A stretch of DNA of 64,000 bases from Ectobius pallidus (lineage: Eukaryota > Arthropoda > Insecta > Blattodea > Ectobiidae). Position numbers and translations under genes: made by a program. The stretch spans positions 218,682,484 through 218,746,483 of the forward strand of contig CAXKWD010000001.1 in assembly GCA_964059195.1 (NCBI GenBank), written 5' to 3'. This document shows positions 10,558 through 22,300 of this stretch, piece after piece. The first letter of the stretch is position 1; each line of letters begins with the position of its first letter. A model generated the notes under the pieces. The model made no database searches. It was not told where the DNA came from and saw nothing but the letters and a program-made list of their open reading frames with translations.

Positions 10558-10892
10558 TTAAATTTAAAAAAATGGAAAAAGTAATCTTCCCAAGGTTATT
10601 TTGCAATATAAGTAGGCATATTGAAATTTGTTTAGCATTTGAAATCACTCGGATATTAAAACTTTTCATATGCTTCCTTCATAATATTACTATCAATTAT
10701 TATAGTGCCATAGTTGGAAACATATTTTCTGCTCTCCAGGAAGGCAAAAAAGGTAAGCTCTTGAAATTTTTTTAGTTGCTTTGTTTCTATGACTGATTTC
10801 AGGGGCGAAGGAAACTTCTATTCAGTTTAGCAAGTACGTGCTTTCAGCTAACATGCAGTAATCTCAAAGATTACTTTTTTGGGGTACAATCT

Positions 10893-11788
10893 CAGCCATT
10901 CCACGGAAAGTGAGCCTGAAGTGTCCAGACCGTAACAACCTTTTAATATTAATTTAAAATGTATGTCATCATTAGACTTCGGATTTTAGGAAAAAACCTA
11001 TTTTAATCCTTAAGTGATATATGGACGAAAACTTGTATATGCATGTTTCATAAGTGACTATGCCTAAAACTGATACTTTTATAGGACCTAAAACAGCCTA
11101 TTTTTACGTTAGAGCCTAATATTGCCTTTTTGCTTCTTTTTCCTCTAAAGTTCAAAATAAGTTATTTTTTGTTATAAATTCTAGCATTTATTTTCAGTTC
11201 GTACTAAATTTTTAGCTCGGAATGTGCAGTACATGACACATTTGTGACGTTGTTAAATAGTAAGGAATGTTTCGTCTTCAGTAGAAAAATTCCTTGGAAT
11301 TCCCAAGAAAAAGTAGTGCTTTCCTCCTGACTCCCACATCCAGTAACAAACAAACAAACAAACAAAAGGTTCTCTGAATCACTGAGGGATACAAGGGGTT
11401 GAATATGCTAGTATGAAGTGCGTAGGTTCTGGGTGCAGGGATTAGGTTTTCATTGTTATGGTAGTAATACAGGCCCTGATAATTCTGTGTACCATAGGCC
11501 CATATCTGTGTTTTATCATGATAATTGATTAATGGTGACTTCAATAAATATAATATTCTGCAATGGAATTGAGATATTTCAGAAAATTGGCAACTTAACG
11601 ATTTTATAAGAGACTATTTTATGATTTTTAGAACTTACTTTCCAATTTTTAGAGCCTATTTTAGGTACCTAAAACAGCATTTTTAGCAACCTAAAAGTCC
11701 GAAGTCTAGTGATGACATATATTTTAAATTAATATTAAAAGGTTTTTACGGTCTGGACACTTCAGGCTCACTTTCCATGAAATGGCTG
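10893..11788. mobile_element. 896-bp element with ~120-bp TIRs, no transposase
   Basis: Inverted ends CAGCCATTCCACGGAAAGTG and CACTTTCCATGAAATGGCTG extend about 120 bp inwards, including CCTGAAGTGTCCAGACCGTAA and the TTAGACTTCGGATTTTAGG block at 10972. The inner TAGACTTCGGATTTTA resembles the TAGACCTGGGATTTTA termini of the MITEs at 45875, 52133 and 56452, so it may be a distant relative or contain one. No clear TSD was found. Confidence 0.7.
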
Positions 11789-11888
11789 AATTTACAATTA
11801 GTAATTTCTCTAAAGTGAGATACAGTATACTGATATAAATGATGTTTTTAAAATAACCATTATGTTCGATTTTGCATACATGATTTTT

Positions 11889-12510
11889 TGAAGTAAAACT
11901 TCTTTAGTGGCGGTAGAGGGTAAATTGGGAAAATCAGTCACACTAAAACCGTCACAAAATCAGTCACACTAAAACCGTCACGAAATCAGTCACACTCAAA
12001 ACCGAACGAAATTACTTACTTGTTTCGGTGCGGACTGCACAGAAAACAATCAACTCAATGATTAGGAGTAATCAAAGGAAATTTTTCAGACCTTACTTCC
12101 TCAATGGCAATAGACAATTCCTAAGCAACCTAAAGGTATATTATCTATTTTATGGAACCCGGAGGTTCATTACCACGCAAATCCAAAATTAAAAAATACA
12201 AATTTCCAAAATAAAAAAAACAAAATTATAACATCCAAAAATCCAAAATTTACTAAATAATAAAATAAAAAATTTAAAAATAAGAAAAATAAACAATTCA
12301 AAGATCGAAAATTTAAAAAATTAAAAATTCAAAGATCCAAAATTAAAAAGTCCAAAATCCAAAATATAAAAAATCCAAAAACCCAATATTAAAAAGTCCA
12401 ATAATGCAAAATTGAAAAAATCCAATAATGCAAAATTGAAAAAATCCAATAATAAAAAATTGAAAAAATAAGATAAAGTTTTACTTCTGTCGCGTGGCGT
12501 TCCACGCACT
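11889..12510 (+). mobile_element. HINE-like element copy A
   Basis: The 5' end TTGAAGTAAAACTTCTTTAG and 3' subterminal AAAGTTTTACTTCTGTCGCG carry the inverted motif GAAGTRAAACTT. They are followed by a terminal hairpin (GCGTGG-CGTT-CCACGC) and a T-run. The core is an AT-rich decayed array of AAAATCCAAAATT-type units (12180-12470). Subterminal inverted repeats, a central repeat array, a 3' hairpin and T-rich flanks match the Helentron-associated (HINE/INE-1) architecture. The segment at 12095-12185 matches the LINE tail seen at 14000, so this copy is chimeric; copy E (57805-58406) has the same chimera. Confidence 0.6.
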
Positions 12511-13980
12511 TTTTTTTATATATATATTTTAGCACCTATGATGAAAACATGAAACACATTTTGAATTTTAAAACTAATCTTGTGAAAAATAAAAACATTT
12601 TCAAACATATCTACTTATTACCATTGATAAAGTGAAAATCTTTTGCTTCAAACAGGTCTAGACCGAAATGTTTGTCATTTTAGAGTTGTAAAAAAACCCA
12701 CCATTTTGAGCTTTTTAGTGCGGAATTTTTCTTTTTATGAAAGAAATTCTTATTTTTTTAAGCGGTACCAATAGCCTAAATTGACATGTAGATGAAACTT
12801 CTTGGTATGGGTAAACTGAATAGATTGTTTACAAAATTGCATTAGTTGTGAGAACCTTAGTTAAACAGTAGATTTTGGTGGTGGTTATTCAGTATTATGT
12901 GTTGTAGTTTTGGGCTAGAAATGATTAATTTTACGGGGTATTTGTTAAGTTCTGGGGCTAGTTGTAAAGGAATTATGTGTGTGTGTGTAAAGTATTTATA
13001 TCATCATACAGTATATCATCAATGAGTAACCAAAATTTTAAAGAGAGTAATATACTTCATTGCATAAACAAATTATAACCTAAAACCTACATTGTACAAA
13101 AATCTTTTCTGTACAGGTGGCATTGTGTAAATTTTAACAACGGAACTGATTTCTCATGAAAGACTGAAAATACTTTTACACCCTCTAACTCCCAATTCAG
13201 CATACGGTAAGTGTAACGGGAGAAGGTTTAGAGGTCATTGCTTTCAATTAAAACAACTGGCGGAGACAACTCCTTTCATATGAAAGAACTCAACATTCCT
13301 TTCTTTTTGCATTTTCTGGCTTCCAGCTACTTTCATTTTACAGTTGTGACAAGTGCACTGATGTACACTCTGTGCCAAAATTTGTAACTATCGTATTCCA
13401 GCAATATTTATCATAATTTTAATTTTTTTTAGTGTTCTTTGGACCATTAGACACACCTAACTTTCAAGGCTTTATTTTCGAGCTAAAAAAGTGCATCTTA
13501 TGGACTGTAAAATAAGGTATTTCAAGATTTTTTAAACAAAATTAAATTGACGAGAACGCTTGAGACTTCACTATATATAGGTTTACGCAGGAGCGATTTC
13601 TCTTAATGTGCTACAGTGCTGCTGCAAACATTGTTTTCTGTTCTTTGTGTAATTTTATTTTCAAACGTAAAACTGTATTTCATTTTACGAAGATTTTGAA
13701 CTTGGCGTGACTGGGTAAGATCTTATTTGTTGACGTTGTGGAAATCGGTAATATGAATACCTTCCTTTTCACAGAACTAAGCCTAACTTTTTTGGAGCAC
13801 AACCCGCTTACGCACAGGAACGTTCCGATGTCATGCCTCCTCCTTCTTTAATGGAAATTTTAACAGTTTATTGTTAGTGTGTATTTTCATAGCGAAGCGT
13901 CTTCATACTTCATGTCACCCCATTAGACTGCACCTTTGTTATGTTTGGCTAGTGCCAATGAAGTGATCTCAATGTTACTT
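12511..13980. other. No gene or defined repeat recognised
   Basis: AT-rich, with a short (TG)n near 12978-12989. No reading frame with family motifs and no complete inverted repeat was seen. Confidence 0.5.
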
Positions 13981-14420
13981 ACTTACTTATTCAATGGCAA
14001 CAGACAATTCCTAAGCAAGCTAAAGGAATATATTATTTATTTATGGCATCCGAAGCTTCATTGCCGCACTTACCTTAGCCCGCCATTCAACCCTATTCTG
14101 TGTTAACTCCATCCAACCATCTCTCTCAAATCCAACTTCCCTTAAATCTACCATAATATTGTCCTCCCCCCTACGTCTAGGTCTTCCAAGTGGTCTTTTC
14201 TCTTCGGGTCTCCCATTCAATACTTTTGAGATATGTCTTTCCTCCCCCATGCATGCAACATGTCCAGCCCATTTCATCCTCCGTGATTTAATTACCCTTA
14301 CTATTTCTTGTGAAGAGTACAGGTCATGAAGCTCGTCGTTATGCAGTTTTCTCCATTCCCCATTTTCATCTCTCAGACCCAAATATTTTCCTAAGCCCTC
14401 TGTTTTCGAACACACTCAGA
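13981..14420 (-). pseudogene. LINE ORF2 C-terminal tail and 3' end (RTE-like family L1)
   Basis: A minus-strand frame of 124 codons (14415-14041) includes GEWRKLHNDELHDLYSSQEI, RRMKWAGHVACMGEERHI and GRPEEKRPLGRPRRRGEDN. This is the conserved C-terminal tail of non-LTR retrotransposon polyproteins that are abundant in insect genomes. The 3' end after the stop includes TATATTCCTTTAGCTTGCTT. The same piece is found at 18155-18560 and 39275-39440, and in short form in HINE copies A and E. There is no reverse transcriptase here, so it is a 5'-truncated copy. Confidence 0.8.
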
Positions 14421-15285
14421 TTATGTTCTTCACATCCACATAATACAACCGGCAGGATGATTAAATTACCTACTTATAATATACCATATTTCCTGTACCA
14501 CATTCAACATGCCTCGGAGTTTGGCATAATATTTTAAAGGTTTTTGTGCAGGAAAGGATTGAAAATCTGAACACCCTTAGTGTGTGTTTTTCAATAATAC
14601 AAGCAACCCCTCCGTTCCATTAACATGAATAATTGAGAATTCATTATGTATAGCATGTAAAAAAAAATAGCAGTCACAGTCTTATAACCTGCCCTTGCAA
14701 ATAATTTTGCCTTTAAATCCAACTTATAAACCTTGGGTATTCTAAAGGATGTTGTAGCTTATAGATAGAGATCCGTGAAATTCACAAGACAAGAGAACAC
14801 AAATTGTTCTCATTTCGACTAATCTTTGCAAACTTTTCTTTTACTGCCTACCCACAACCCCATAAAACATCATGCAAATTTATGTAACAACAAAAATATT
14901 CATAATTCCACTCCTTAAACGTATTTCAGCAAAAATAGTTCTATTTGGACGAAATCTTAACATTAATTCCTTATTTAAGGAATATTTTCATAATTTATTG
15001 TACTGTTTCCCTTGTGACTTTGTTAAATAAATGTGTCGGCCAGGTTGCCGTGATTTTCCTTTCAAAAGAAATGCTCACTGCACATCATGCTGCCAAGGAA
15101 GAAAATTTACAGGATCAACTTTTTTTTTTGGGGGGGGGGGGGTGATTCTGGAATACCAATTCAACTCTGTTTTAATCCATGTTAACTTCCTTATTTCTTG
15201 CAGATATCATATTCACTATTCACTATCACTATTCAAAGTGAATAAATATTTCCTACAATTAACAAGAGGAGAGAAAATCAAATTA
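14421..15285. other. No gene recognised; poly-T/poly-G tract
   Basis: AT-rich. A T-tract followed directly by a G-tract lies at 15120-15141. No family motif or inverted repeat was recognised. Confidence 0.4.
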
Positions 15286-15287
15286 AA

Positions 15288-15587
15288 AACTAAACCCTGT
15301 GGCGCTACATCCCTGATGGGACTAGGCCTACCACCCGAGCATAGGCAGATGACAGGATTGGGGGGCATTTGGTCAGCACACTGACATCCACCGCCGTTAA
15401 TGGTAGTTTCCATGACCGGAGCCATTACTTCTCTATCAAGTAGCTTCTCAATTTGAATCATGAGGTTGAGTGCACCCCATTCCAGACCTCCCTTCCTCAG
15501 AAAAATCCAAGGAGGTACCGGCGATCGAATCCAAGCCGATGGATCTGTGGTCAGTGATGCTAACCACAAGACCACACTGTCAATTAA
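15288..15587 (-). repeat. tRNA-derived SINE, family 2, copy 1
   Basis: The minus strand begins with a tRNA-like head (GTGGTCTTGTGGTTAGCATC, then a box-B-like GGATTCGATCGCCGG) and runs into a body ending with GGATGTAGCGCCACAGGGTT. Copies lie at 16053-16360 and, truncated, at 16432-16556, all in the same orientation. The 750-bp spacing suggests independent insertions rather than tandem duplication. Confidence 0.75.
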
Positions 15588-16052
15588 AATTAACCTGATA
15601 ATAAAAATACCTATTTTTTAGTAGGCAATTCATGGTAAGATAATGAGTGGATTATGAAATTTGTATGTATAGATCGTGTTTGAAAATAACTCTGAATTAT
15701 TGAAATTTTAAAATAAATTTTGCTTAAAAATTTGCGCGGATCTCTACACCTTAGAAAATGAATGAATACCACATTTGTTTTGTAGGTACATTTATTGTTA
15801 TTTATGCAATAAGTAATATTTTACAAGTAGCTCAGTTAATAAGTAAAAAATTCACATTTATTTATATATGTATAGGATAACAGTGTCCATAACAACTTGC
15901 ACTGCCTTGAAGCACTCATTCTTGTGTACATGTCTCATTCATCCAGATTCCATTCTCCTGAAACAGTTATAATCATATTAATTAAATAAATACAATTACA
16001 GCATCAAAGAACTAAAAATCTGAACCTTCCCTACATTGTATATATATATATA

Positions 16053-16360
16053 AACTAAACTCCATGGCACTACATCCCTTGAGGGACTTGGCCTACCACA
16101 GCTGCGTCATCTACCACAGGCAGATAGCAGGATTGGGGGACATGTGGTCAGCATGCCGACACCCAGAGCCGTTAATTGTGGTTTTCATGACCGGAGCCGC
16201 TACTTCTCTTTCAAGTAGCTCCTCAATTGGAATCACGAGGCTGAGTGCACCCCTACCAGACCTCCCTATCTCAGAAAAATCCGAGGAGGTACCGGGGATT
16301 GAACCCGGACCGACGGATCTGTAGTGAGCGATGCTAACCACATCACCACGCCGGTGGCAA
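16053..16360 (-). repeat. tRNA-derived SINE, family 2, copy 2
   Basis: The same family as 15288-15587, with the head GTGGTTAGCATCGCTCACTAC and box-B-like GGTTCAATCCCCGG on the minus strand. A short TA repeat precedes it at 16038-16052 and a (TA)n follows at 16363-16372. Confidence 0.75.
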
Positions 16361-16431
16361 CGTATATATATAAAACTGCATTAAATACCTTCTGGAAATG
16401 ATGGATATGCAAATAAATTGAGACATCCTAA

Positions 16432-16556
16432 CTAAACTCCATGGCGCTACATCCATAAAGGGACAAGGCCTACCACCCGACCGCTGCATCATCTACCATA
16501 GGCAGATGGCAGGATTGGGGGGCATGTGGTCAGCATGACACCCACGGCCGTTTGGT
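16432..16556 (-). repeat. tRNA-derived SINE, family 2, truncated copy 3
   Basis: Only the 3' body is present (CTCCATGGCGCTACATCC to the GCCGT block). The tRNA-like head is missing, as expected for a 5'-truncated retro-insertion. The remainder is replaced by unrelated AT-rich DNA from 16557. Confidence 0.65.
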
Positions 16557-17097
16557 TTCATACATATAATACCAGAAACAAAGAAAACTATTTCCAAACA
16601 GTACTAAGAGGATCATTAAACGGAAGGGCTGTAAAAAACAATGGTGCAATATTCCATAACCTACTGCCAGGACATACAAAACAAATAAATAAAGAAAAAC
16701 AGTTAAAAAAATCCAATCAGCCAGACCTGCTATTCAGTTGAAGAATATAAAATCAATTGCTCAAAGAAAAAATAGTAATTCTTACAAGGTATTTATTTTA
16801 TTAAAATTGTGTTATAGCCTATCTAATTTATATTGTTTATTGTATTTAGTTAAAGACACAAATATGGCAGTAATTTCTTGTTTAACAACATAAATTCATG
16901 TTCTATATTCATGTATTCTATGACGATGCCACCTGTATTGTATACTTTGGGCAAATAAAGAAAGACAGAAATAATTAAATAAGTACAGTGTACAGTTAGA
17001 GTCTAGATATTTCGAGTCGTCATAGTTTGATATTCGTATAGATATGGACTGAAAATTTATAACAATAATAACTTAATAAATTACCTGTAATTAGCTA
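16557..17097. other. Possible LINE 3' scrap, otherwise no feature
   Basis: A plus-strand frame reads FHTYNTRNKENYFQT and later NGRAVKNNGAIFHNLLPGHTK. This resembles the NTRxK...FNxLP C-terminal tail of CR1/Jockey-type LINEs, as in the frame at 26263-27162. A 3' AATAAAGAAAGACAGAAAT tail near 16955-16975 would fit. Low confidence. Confidence 0.45.
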
Positions 17098-17519
17098 ATG
17101 CCCGGTTTCTACAAACTTGTGAATTACCTATGGGTAAATTATCCATGGATAAATTAGTCCCATTTCAACCACAATGATATAATGAGCAAGGCCTTGGAGT
17201 TGTACAGCTAATTTAATTCAGAAGGCTTTGATTCTTATTGTTACTGATCCTACAAAGAGGTTAATTTTTATCCAGCCATCCATGAAAGGATAAATTAACC
17301 CGACGATTTACCATTGCAAAGATCTAGCCTGAGTTTGTAGGAACATTTTTTCTGTCATTTTCATATTTACCCAGATGGCATTTATCTAGAAACTTGCCAC
17401 AAGTGTATGTGATTGCTATCTTTAAATTATTTGTGTTTGTGTGGTGTTATTCTTGTGTAAATTCTGTCCATTGGGTAATTTACCCATAGGTAATTCGCGA
17501 GTTTATAGAAACCAGCCAT
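17098..17519. repeat. MITE with ~50-bp terminal inverted repeats
   Basis: Ends AATGCCCGGTTTCTACAAAC and GTTTATAGAAACCAGCCATT are inverted repeats. Homology continues through GAATTACCTATGGGTAAATT into the interior. About 420 bp with no coding capacity and no secure TSD. Confidence 0.75.
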
Positions 17520-18154
17520 TTGAAGGCTAAATACTGACTAGGATATGACAGGGTTAAGAAGGGAGATATATCTCCGAAATTGGTCATTTTTAGGTTATAC
17601 CGGTAATTGTGAAATATTCAGAAAAAAAAAACAGCTCTTTGTTTCTGGTGAGAAATCATAATCTATAAATCATTTAGTAACAGTTAATAGTAATATAGTC
17701 CTATACAAATCTTTTTAATTCAATGCAAATTATTTAATTTGTTAGTTACATCAAAGAAAGAGAGTATGTTACCATCAAAGTAATTTGTTATAAAACTTTC
17801 TTTTTCTCATTACATCAGCAAGATGGAAAGGAACGGTGGTCTCGAGTGTCCCAGCGATTGGATCTTTTTGTGTCTGAAATTCTTGTCACTCCAAATAAGC
17901 TATCTTCAGTCTCGTACAGGATTAGAAACATATTAAAAAAGATCTAATGGAGTTTTGAACTTTTAGAAAACTATAGTTTACTTGAACCACTGATCGAAGC
18001 AAGGATGATGTCAAACCTTGCCTTGTTAGACTTGTACAATGTTTTTGAAATATTGTACAATGAGGGAACCTGATTTATTCACTACTTGATTATATTTTAC
18101 TATTCTTATATTTTTACTGTTACTATTTTCACTGTTATGTTCTTCATTACTTTC
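17520..18154. other. No feature recognised
   Basis: AT-rich DNA between the MITE at 17098-17519 and the LINE tail at 18155. No splice-bounded frame or repeat signature was seen. Confidence 0.4.
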
Positions 18155-18560
18155 TTACTTACTCCATGGCAATAGAAAATTCCTCATCAAGCTAAAGGAA
18201 TATTATCTATTTTATGGAGCTCGAAAGTTCATTGCCACGCTTATCTGAGTCCGCCATTCAACCCTATTCTGTGCTAACTCTATCCAATCATCCCTTGCAA
18301 ATCCTACTTCTCTTCAATCTATCCTAATATTGTCCTTCCACCTACATCTAGGTCTTCCAAGTGGTCTTTTCCTTTCGGGTCTCCCAGTCAATACTTTTGA
18401 GATATGTCTTTCCTCCCCCATTTCATCCTCCGTGATTTAATTACCCTTACTTTATCAGGTGAAGAGTAAAGGTCATGAAGCTCATCGTTTACGATTTTCT
18501 CCCGTCCCCATTTTCATCTCTCTTAAGCCCAAATATTTTCCTAAGCACCCTGTTTATGTC
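18155..18560 (-). pseudogene. LINE tail, family L1, second copy
   Basis: Nucleotide match to 13990-14400: TGGCAATAGAAAATTCCTCA to the GGTCATGAAGCTCATCG block, with the AGGTCTTCCAAGTGGTCTTTT box for GRPRR on the minus strand. A small deletion removes the MHVARM-coding part around 18420. Frames are broken. Confidence 0.75.
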
Positions 18561-18600
18561 CTTCATTGCAGTTGACTAATACCATTAAGATGAACCTCAA

Positions 18601-18793
18601 TTTATAATAAAAATGTGTTTAAAAATAATTACAAAATCAGTGGATACACGTTAAAAAATTAAAACACAACATTTTAACTCTGCCCTTGAGTCACCTGAGG
18701 AAGATTCAAGGGCAGAGTTGAAACGTTGTGTTTTAATTTTTTAACATGTAGCCACTGATTTTGCAATAATTTTTAAACACATTTTTATTATAT
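18601..18793 (+). mobile_element. Foldback element FB2 with hammerhead-like core (Penelope-like)
   Basis: A palindrome of about 190 bp, TTATAATAAAAATGTGTTT mirrored by AAACACATTTTTATTAT. Near the centre at 18695-18723 are CTGAGGA, one base, GATTC, a loop, GAGTT (pairing with GATTC using G-U pairs) and GAAA, then CGTTGT. This is the arrangement in FB1 and FB3. Only a short direct repeat TTGACT (18572-18577 and 18794-18799) flanks it, so the TSD is uncertain. Confidence 0.6.
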
Positions 18794-19220
18794 TTGACTC
18801 AGTGGAAATTTGGGACCGATATGGAAGTTTTAGTGAACTTCAATTTGTTCTCAGTTCATAGTATTCCCCATAGAAGCCAAGTAAACTGTTGCCGTATGTG
18901 CAGCGAGACTGAAACCCTCTCTCCTGTACTTGAAGTGCGAACGGATAGCCATTGGTAATTTTTTCAGAGCTCTGATAAGTCTGCGCCTCCACTGTTGGTT
19001 TCATCACAAGGATATACATTGCTATAATAAATAGGGACCTAGGCAAAGGATTCCTTCTTGACCTACTGTGCTATTCGAGAAAACCTTAGACCAAATGAAG
19101 TAGGTGTATACAGAAAAAAAACTACCTTACCTTGTGGATTTTCCTGTGGACGCTTGGTATCTGAAATTACAAAGTCCTGGTGACTCATGGAAAAGTATAC
19201 TACAGTAAAACTTACTAAAA
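18794..19220 (-). other. Presumed 3' UTR of the elongase gene
   Basis: The sequence downstream of the elongase stop at 19221-19223. The nearest AATAAA-type hexamers on the minus strand lie in the FB2 palindrome (near 18785), so the real poly(A) site cannot be fixed from sequence. No other coding potential. Confidence 0.4.
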
Positions 19221-19397
19221 CTATTGCAACTTCTGTTGAAGTTTATTTTCTTTCCTGTATGTTCTCTGGTAGAAGTCAAAGAAGAGAACAAAGAAGATGA
19301 GTGAATGGAAGAGAAGAAGGCCAGCGACCAGCTTTGGGTAGCCACAGTCGAAGATGAGTGCCGCAGCAGAATGGAAAAACACCAGGAAAAACTGCAA
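19221..19397 (-). CDS. Elongase terminal exon
   Basis: 177 nt including the TGA or TAA-type stop at 19221-19223. The acceptor is GTGCTTTCAG. It encodes LQFFLVFFHSAAALIFDCGY, PKLVAGLLLFHSLIFFVLFF and DFYQRTYRKENKLQQKLQ: the last two membrane segments and a short basic cytosolic tail. Confidence 0.95.
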   Translation of the reverse strand: MQFFLVFFHSAAALIFDCGYPKLVAGLLLFHSLIFFVLFFDFYQRTYRKENKLQQKLQ

Positions 19398-22300
19398 CTG
19401 AAAGCACAAAGAAAAATTACATTTCACATGAAGGGACCTTCCAATTTGTAGCATTGACCTTCAACCAACTGCCCTTGGCGTACCCCCAGAATAAAACAGT
19501 GGATCCATATTATAAACAGAGGGATAGGCTAACATTCTTCCTCAGATATAGACTTATTTTTACCTTAATGTATATTATAAATAATGTTCCTAGCATTTAC
19601 AAATATCTGTTGTAATTTGCATTGAAATCATGTGTGTGTGTGTGTGTGTATCTAATGCTCTGGAGTTAACAACAAAGTCGTTCTCCTTCTTGCTTCCCCA
19701 TATTTAGAAGTGAGGTCTTGATAATCTTGAAGAGCTGCACAATTTTCTAGATGTTGTTATCCATTTCAACTTCTTGACAACACAGTATACAGTTGGGAGA
19801 ATTCCATGTAGGTGCTTTCCTAGGCAGTCATGTCCTGTAATGAGTATCATACTAGCAACTGCAGATTTTCGTGGTAGGTCTGGTATTACTAGGGGGTTTT
19901 CTAATAATATTTTTATATTTCTGTTTCCAATTTTTTCAGTTAATTTAGCACTGTAGGTGTCATTCATTTTCTTTTTTATAATTCTTTTAATTGATTCATA
20001 AGAAAAGGCATTTGTTTCTTTCTGCTTAATTGTGCACCCTTTCTTTGCTAATATATCCGCTCTTTCATTTCCTTGTATTCCACAATGTGCTGGAATTCAT
20101 TGTATTACTACAATGAAATCAAGATCAGAATAACACTGTAGATATGAATAATAAACAGACATTCTTTCTTGTATACAGAGGTACAGATGCATTTTTACCG
20201 TAATGCTTATTACAGATCATATATCTGGCATTCCATGATAAGATCAGTCCATTTTATTTTATTTCATTTTATTTTATTTATTTCAGCTGCATTTATACTC
20301 CTTTTAGCTGCGAGGCCATATCAGGACTTCGGGATCTGTGTCTATACAGTAGGGTAGGCCATGGAACTATTGATTGTCAATTGTTTCTACTGTTAGCGTA
20401 TTTTTATGGAGTAAATTTCAACTGATATTAATTTAAATGGATATGATACAGGACGAAATGGTGAGGATGATTCATGTATGTAAATATCCAATTTGGAATT
20501 TGCCTTTACGACTGGGGAAACCATGAAAAAAGCCGTGTCAAATTGACCGGCTACGGGTTTTGAACCTGGGACCTCTTGAATGGGAGTCCAAGATGTTACC
20601 ATCTTGACCACCTCGCTTGCTAGGGTCAATTTTACTCATACTTACGCAACGAAACATAATATTTATTCTTAAACAATGGAGATTTTGATCATCTGGTAAA
20701 CTGTAGCACCTGCATATTGCATTACGTTATGTGATATTGAGGGGCGGGGGGTGAAATAGGGGTTTATTTTCTTTTTGTTTTGAAAGCTAAGTGTACAAAG
20801 TTCATTGAGATTGGAATAAACCCCAGATTTGTATTGGAATGCCGTTTATAACTATTTTTGTTCTTTTCTGTTATTTACCTTTAAACGCCATTGTCTTTGT
20901 TTCAATTTTGGAGATTATCATATTATTCATTTTACAAATATTGTTGAGTTGATGTATACCCATTTGTAGTCTATCCTCATTGTCAAAAATCAGAACTACA
21001 TCGTCTGCAAATGCCAAATGATTTAAAGTATCATTTTCTCCTATTTTAGCACACCACTGTGGCGCAGGGGATGCGTTCGCTCCTCTCATGCAGAGGGCCC
21101 AGGTTCGTTTCCTGGTTGGGACAAGTTACCTGGGTGAGGTTTTTTCAGGGTTTTTCCTCACCTGTGAGACAAATGTCAGGTAACTTTAGACCCTTGTGCT
21201 CCCCGGATATCATCTGGCCGTCTTTATCATCTTCATGCCATCCTCGCCTTCTTCGGAGTGAGTGTGTATGTGTGTCTCGTCCTATGTGTTCGTGTTGTCT
21301 TGGAGATGGCCCCGGCATTGGGCTGATAACTCATCTGGGGAGGTCCTCCATGTCCTTGTCTGGTCAAAAAAGTATGTCTGTCTGTGTTGTGATCTATAGT
21401 TCATTCCTTTCCCGACGGGGGTATGCCGTAGCGTAGTGGTTGAGGCACTGCGCTACAAACCGGAAGGTTGCGGGTTCGATTCTCGATGAGGTCGTTGAGA
21501 TTTTTCAATTGGCCTAATCCTTCTGGTGGCATTATGGCCCTGGGGTCGACTCAGCCTCTAACAGAAATGAGTACCAGGAGCAATCCTGGGGGTAAAGGCG
21601 GCCGGTGCGTAAGGCTGACAACCTTACCACCTTCATGTGCCGAATGTCCAAAAATCTGGGAGCTTCAACCTCCTGGAACCCTCTGGGCCTCCATGGCCTG
21701 TATAGGGATGACTTTACCTTTTTACCTTTTACCTTTCCTGACAGGTCGTGGCCCGGTAAGGCCCGGGCAGCATGGGCCGCATAAAGGTCCCTTTAAGGGA
21801 GAGGTAAAACTACGAAAGAGAAAAAAAAAATTGTCCTATTTTAATTCCCCTATGCACTAAAGTTCTCCATTCTTGAAGAATGTTGTCAAATATTAAAAAG
21901 CACTGTACAATGAAAGCAACTTCATGACCAACTTTCCCTCAGCAATGCCTTGAAGCATGTGGCAATGTTTTAATATTGGAACTTGCAACAAGAATGACAC
22001 AGCTTAGCAGATGGTCAAGTCATGCTCATTAAACCTGATGCAAGAACTCATTTCACCAGTCAGATGTACGTTATTCATCTTTATAGATTTCTCTTGCTTG
22101 TTTTCACAACTATCTTGCTAAATAACCGAGATCCCATTCCTGTGATTTATGTAAACACATTATAGAGGTTAAAAAAAGCCCTTCTTACAATCTTGACATT
22201 TGTACCGTCACTTTAGCAGTTGAAGTTGCTTTCTGAAATCCAGCTTCATGTTTGCTTAACAGAAGTGCGTAAACATTGTCAATTGCTCTTCCGAAACAGT

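Noticed and set aside
21059..21860. Protein-coding genes of 125-130 codons
   Set aside because: The frames coincide with two nested tRNA-derived SINEs that also occur at 51663-52120 on the other strand.
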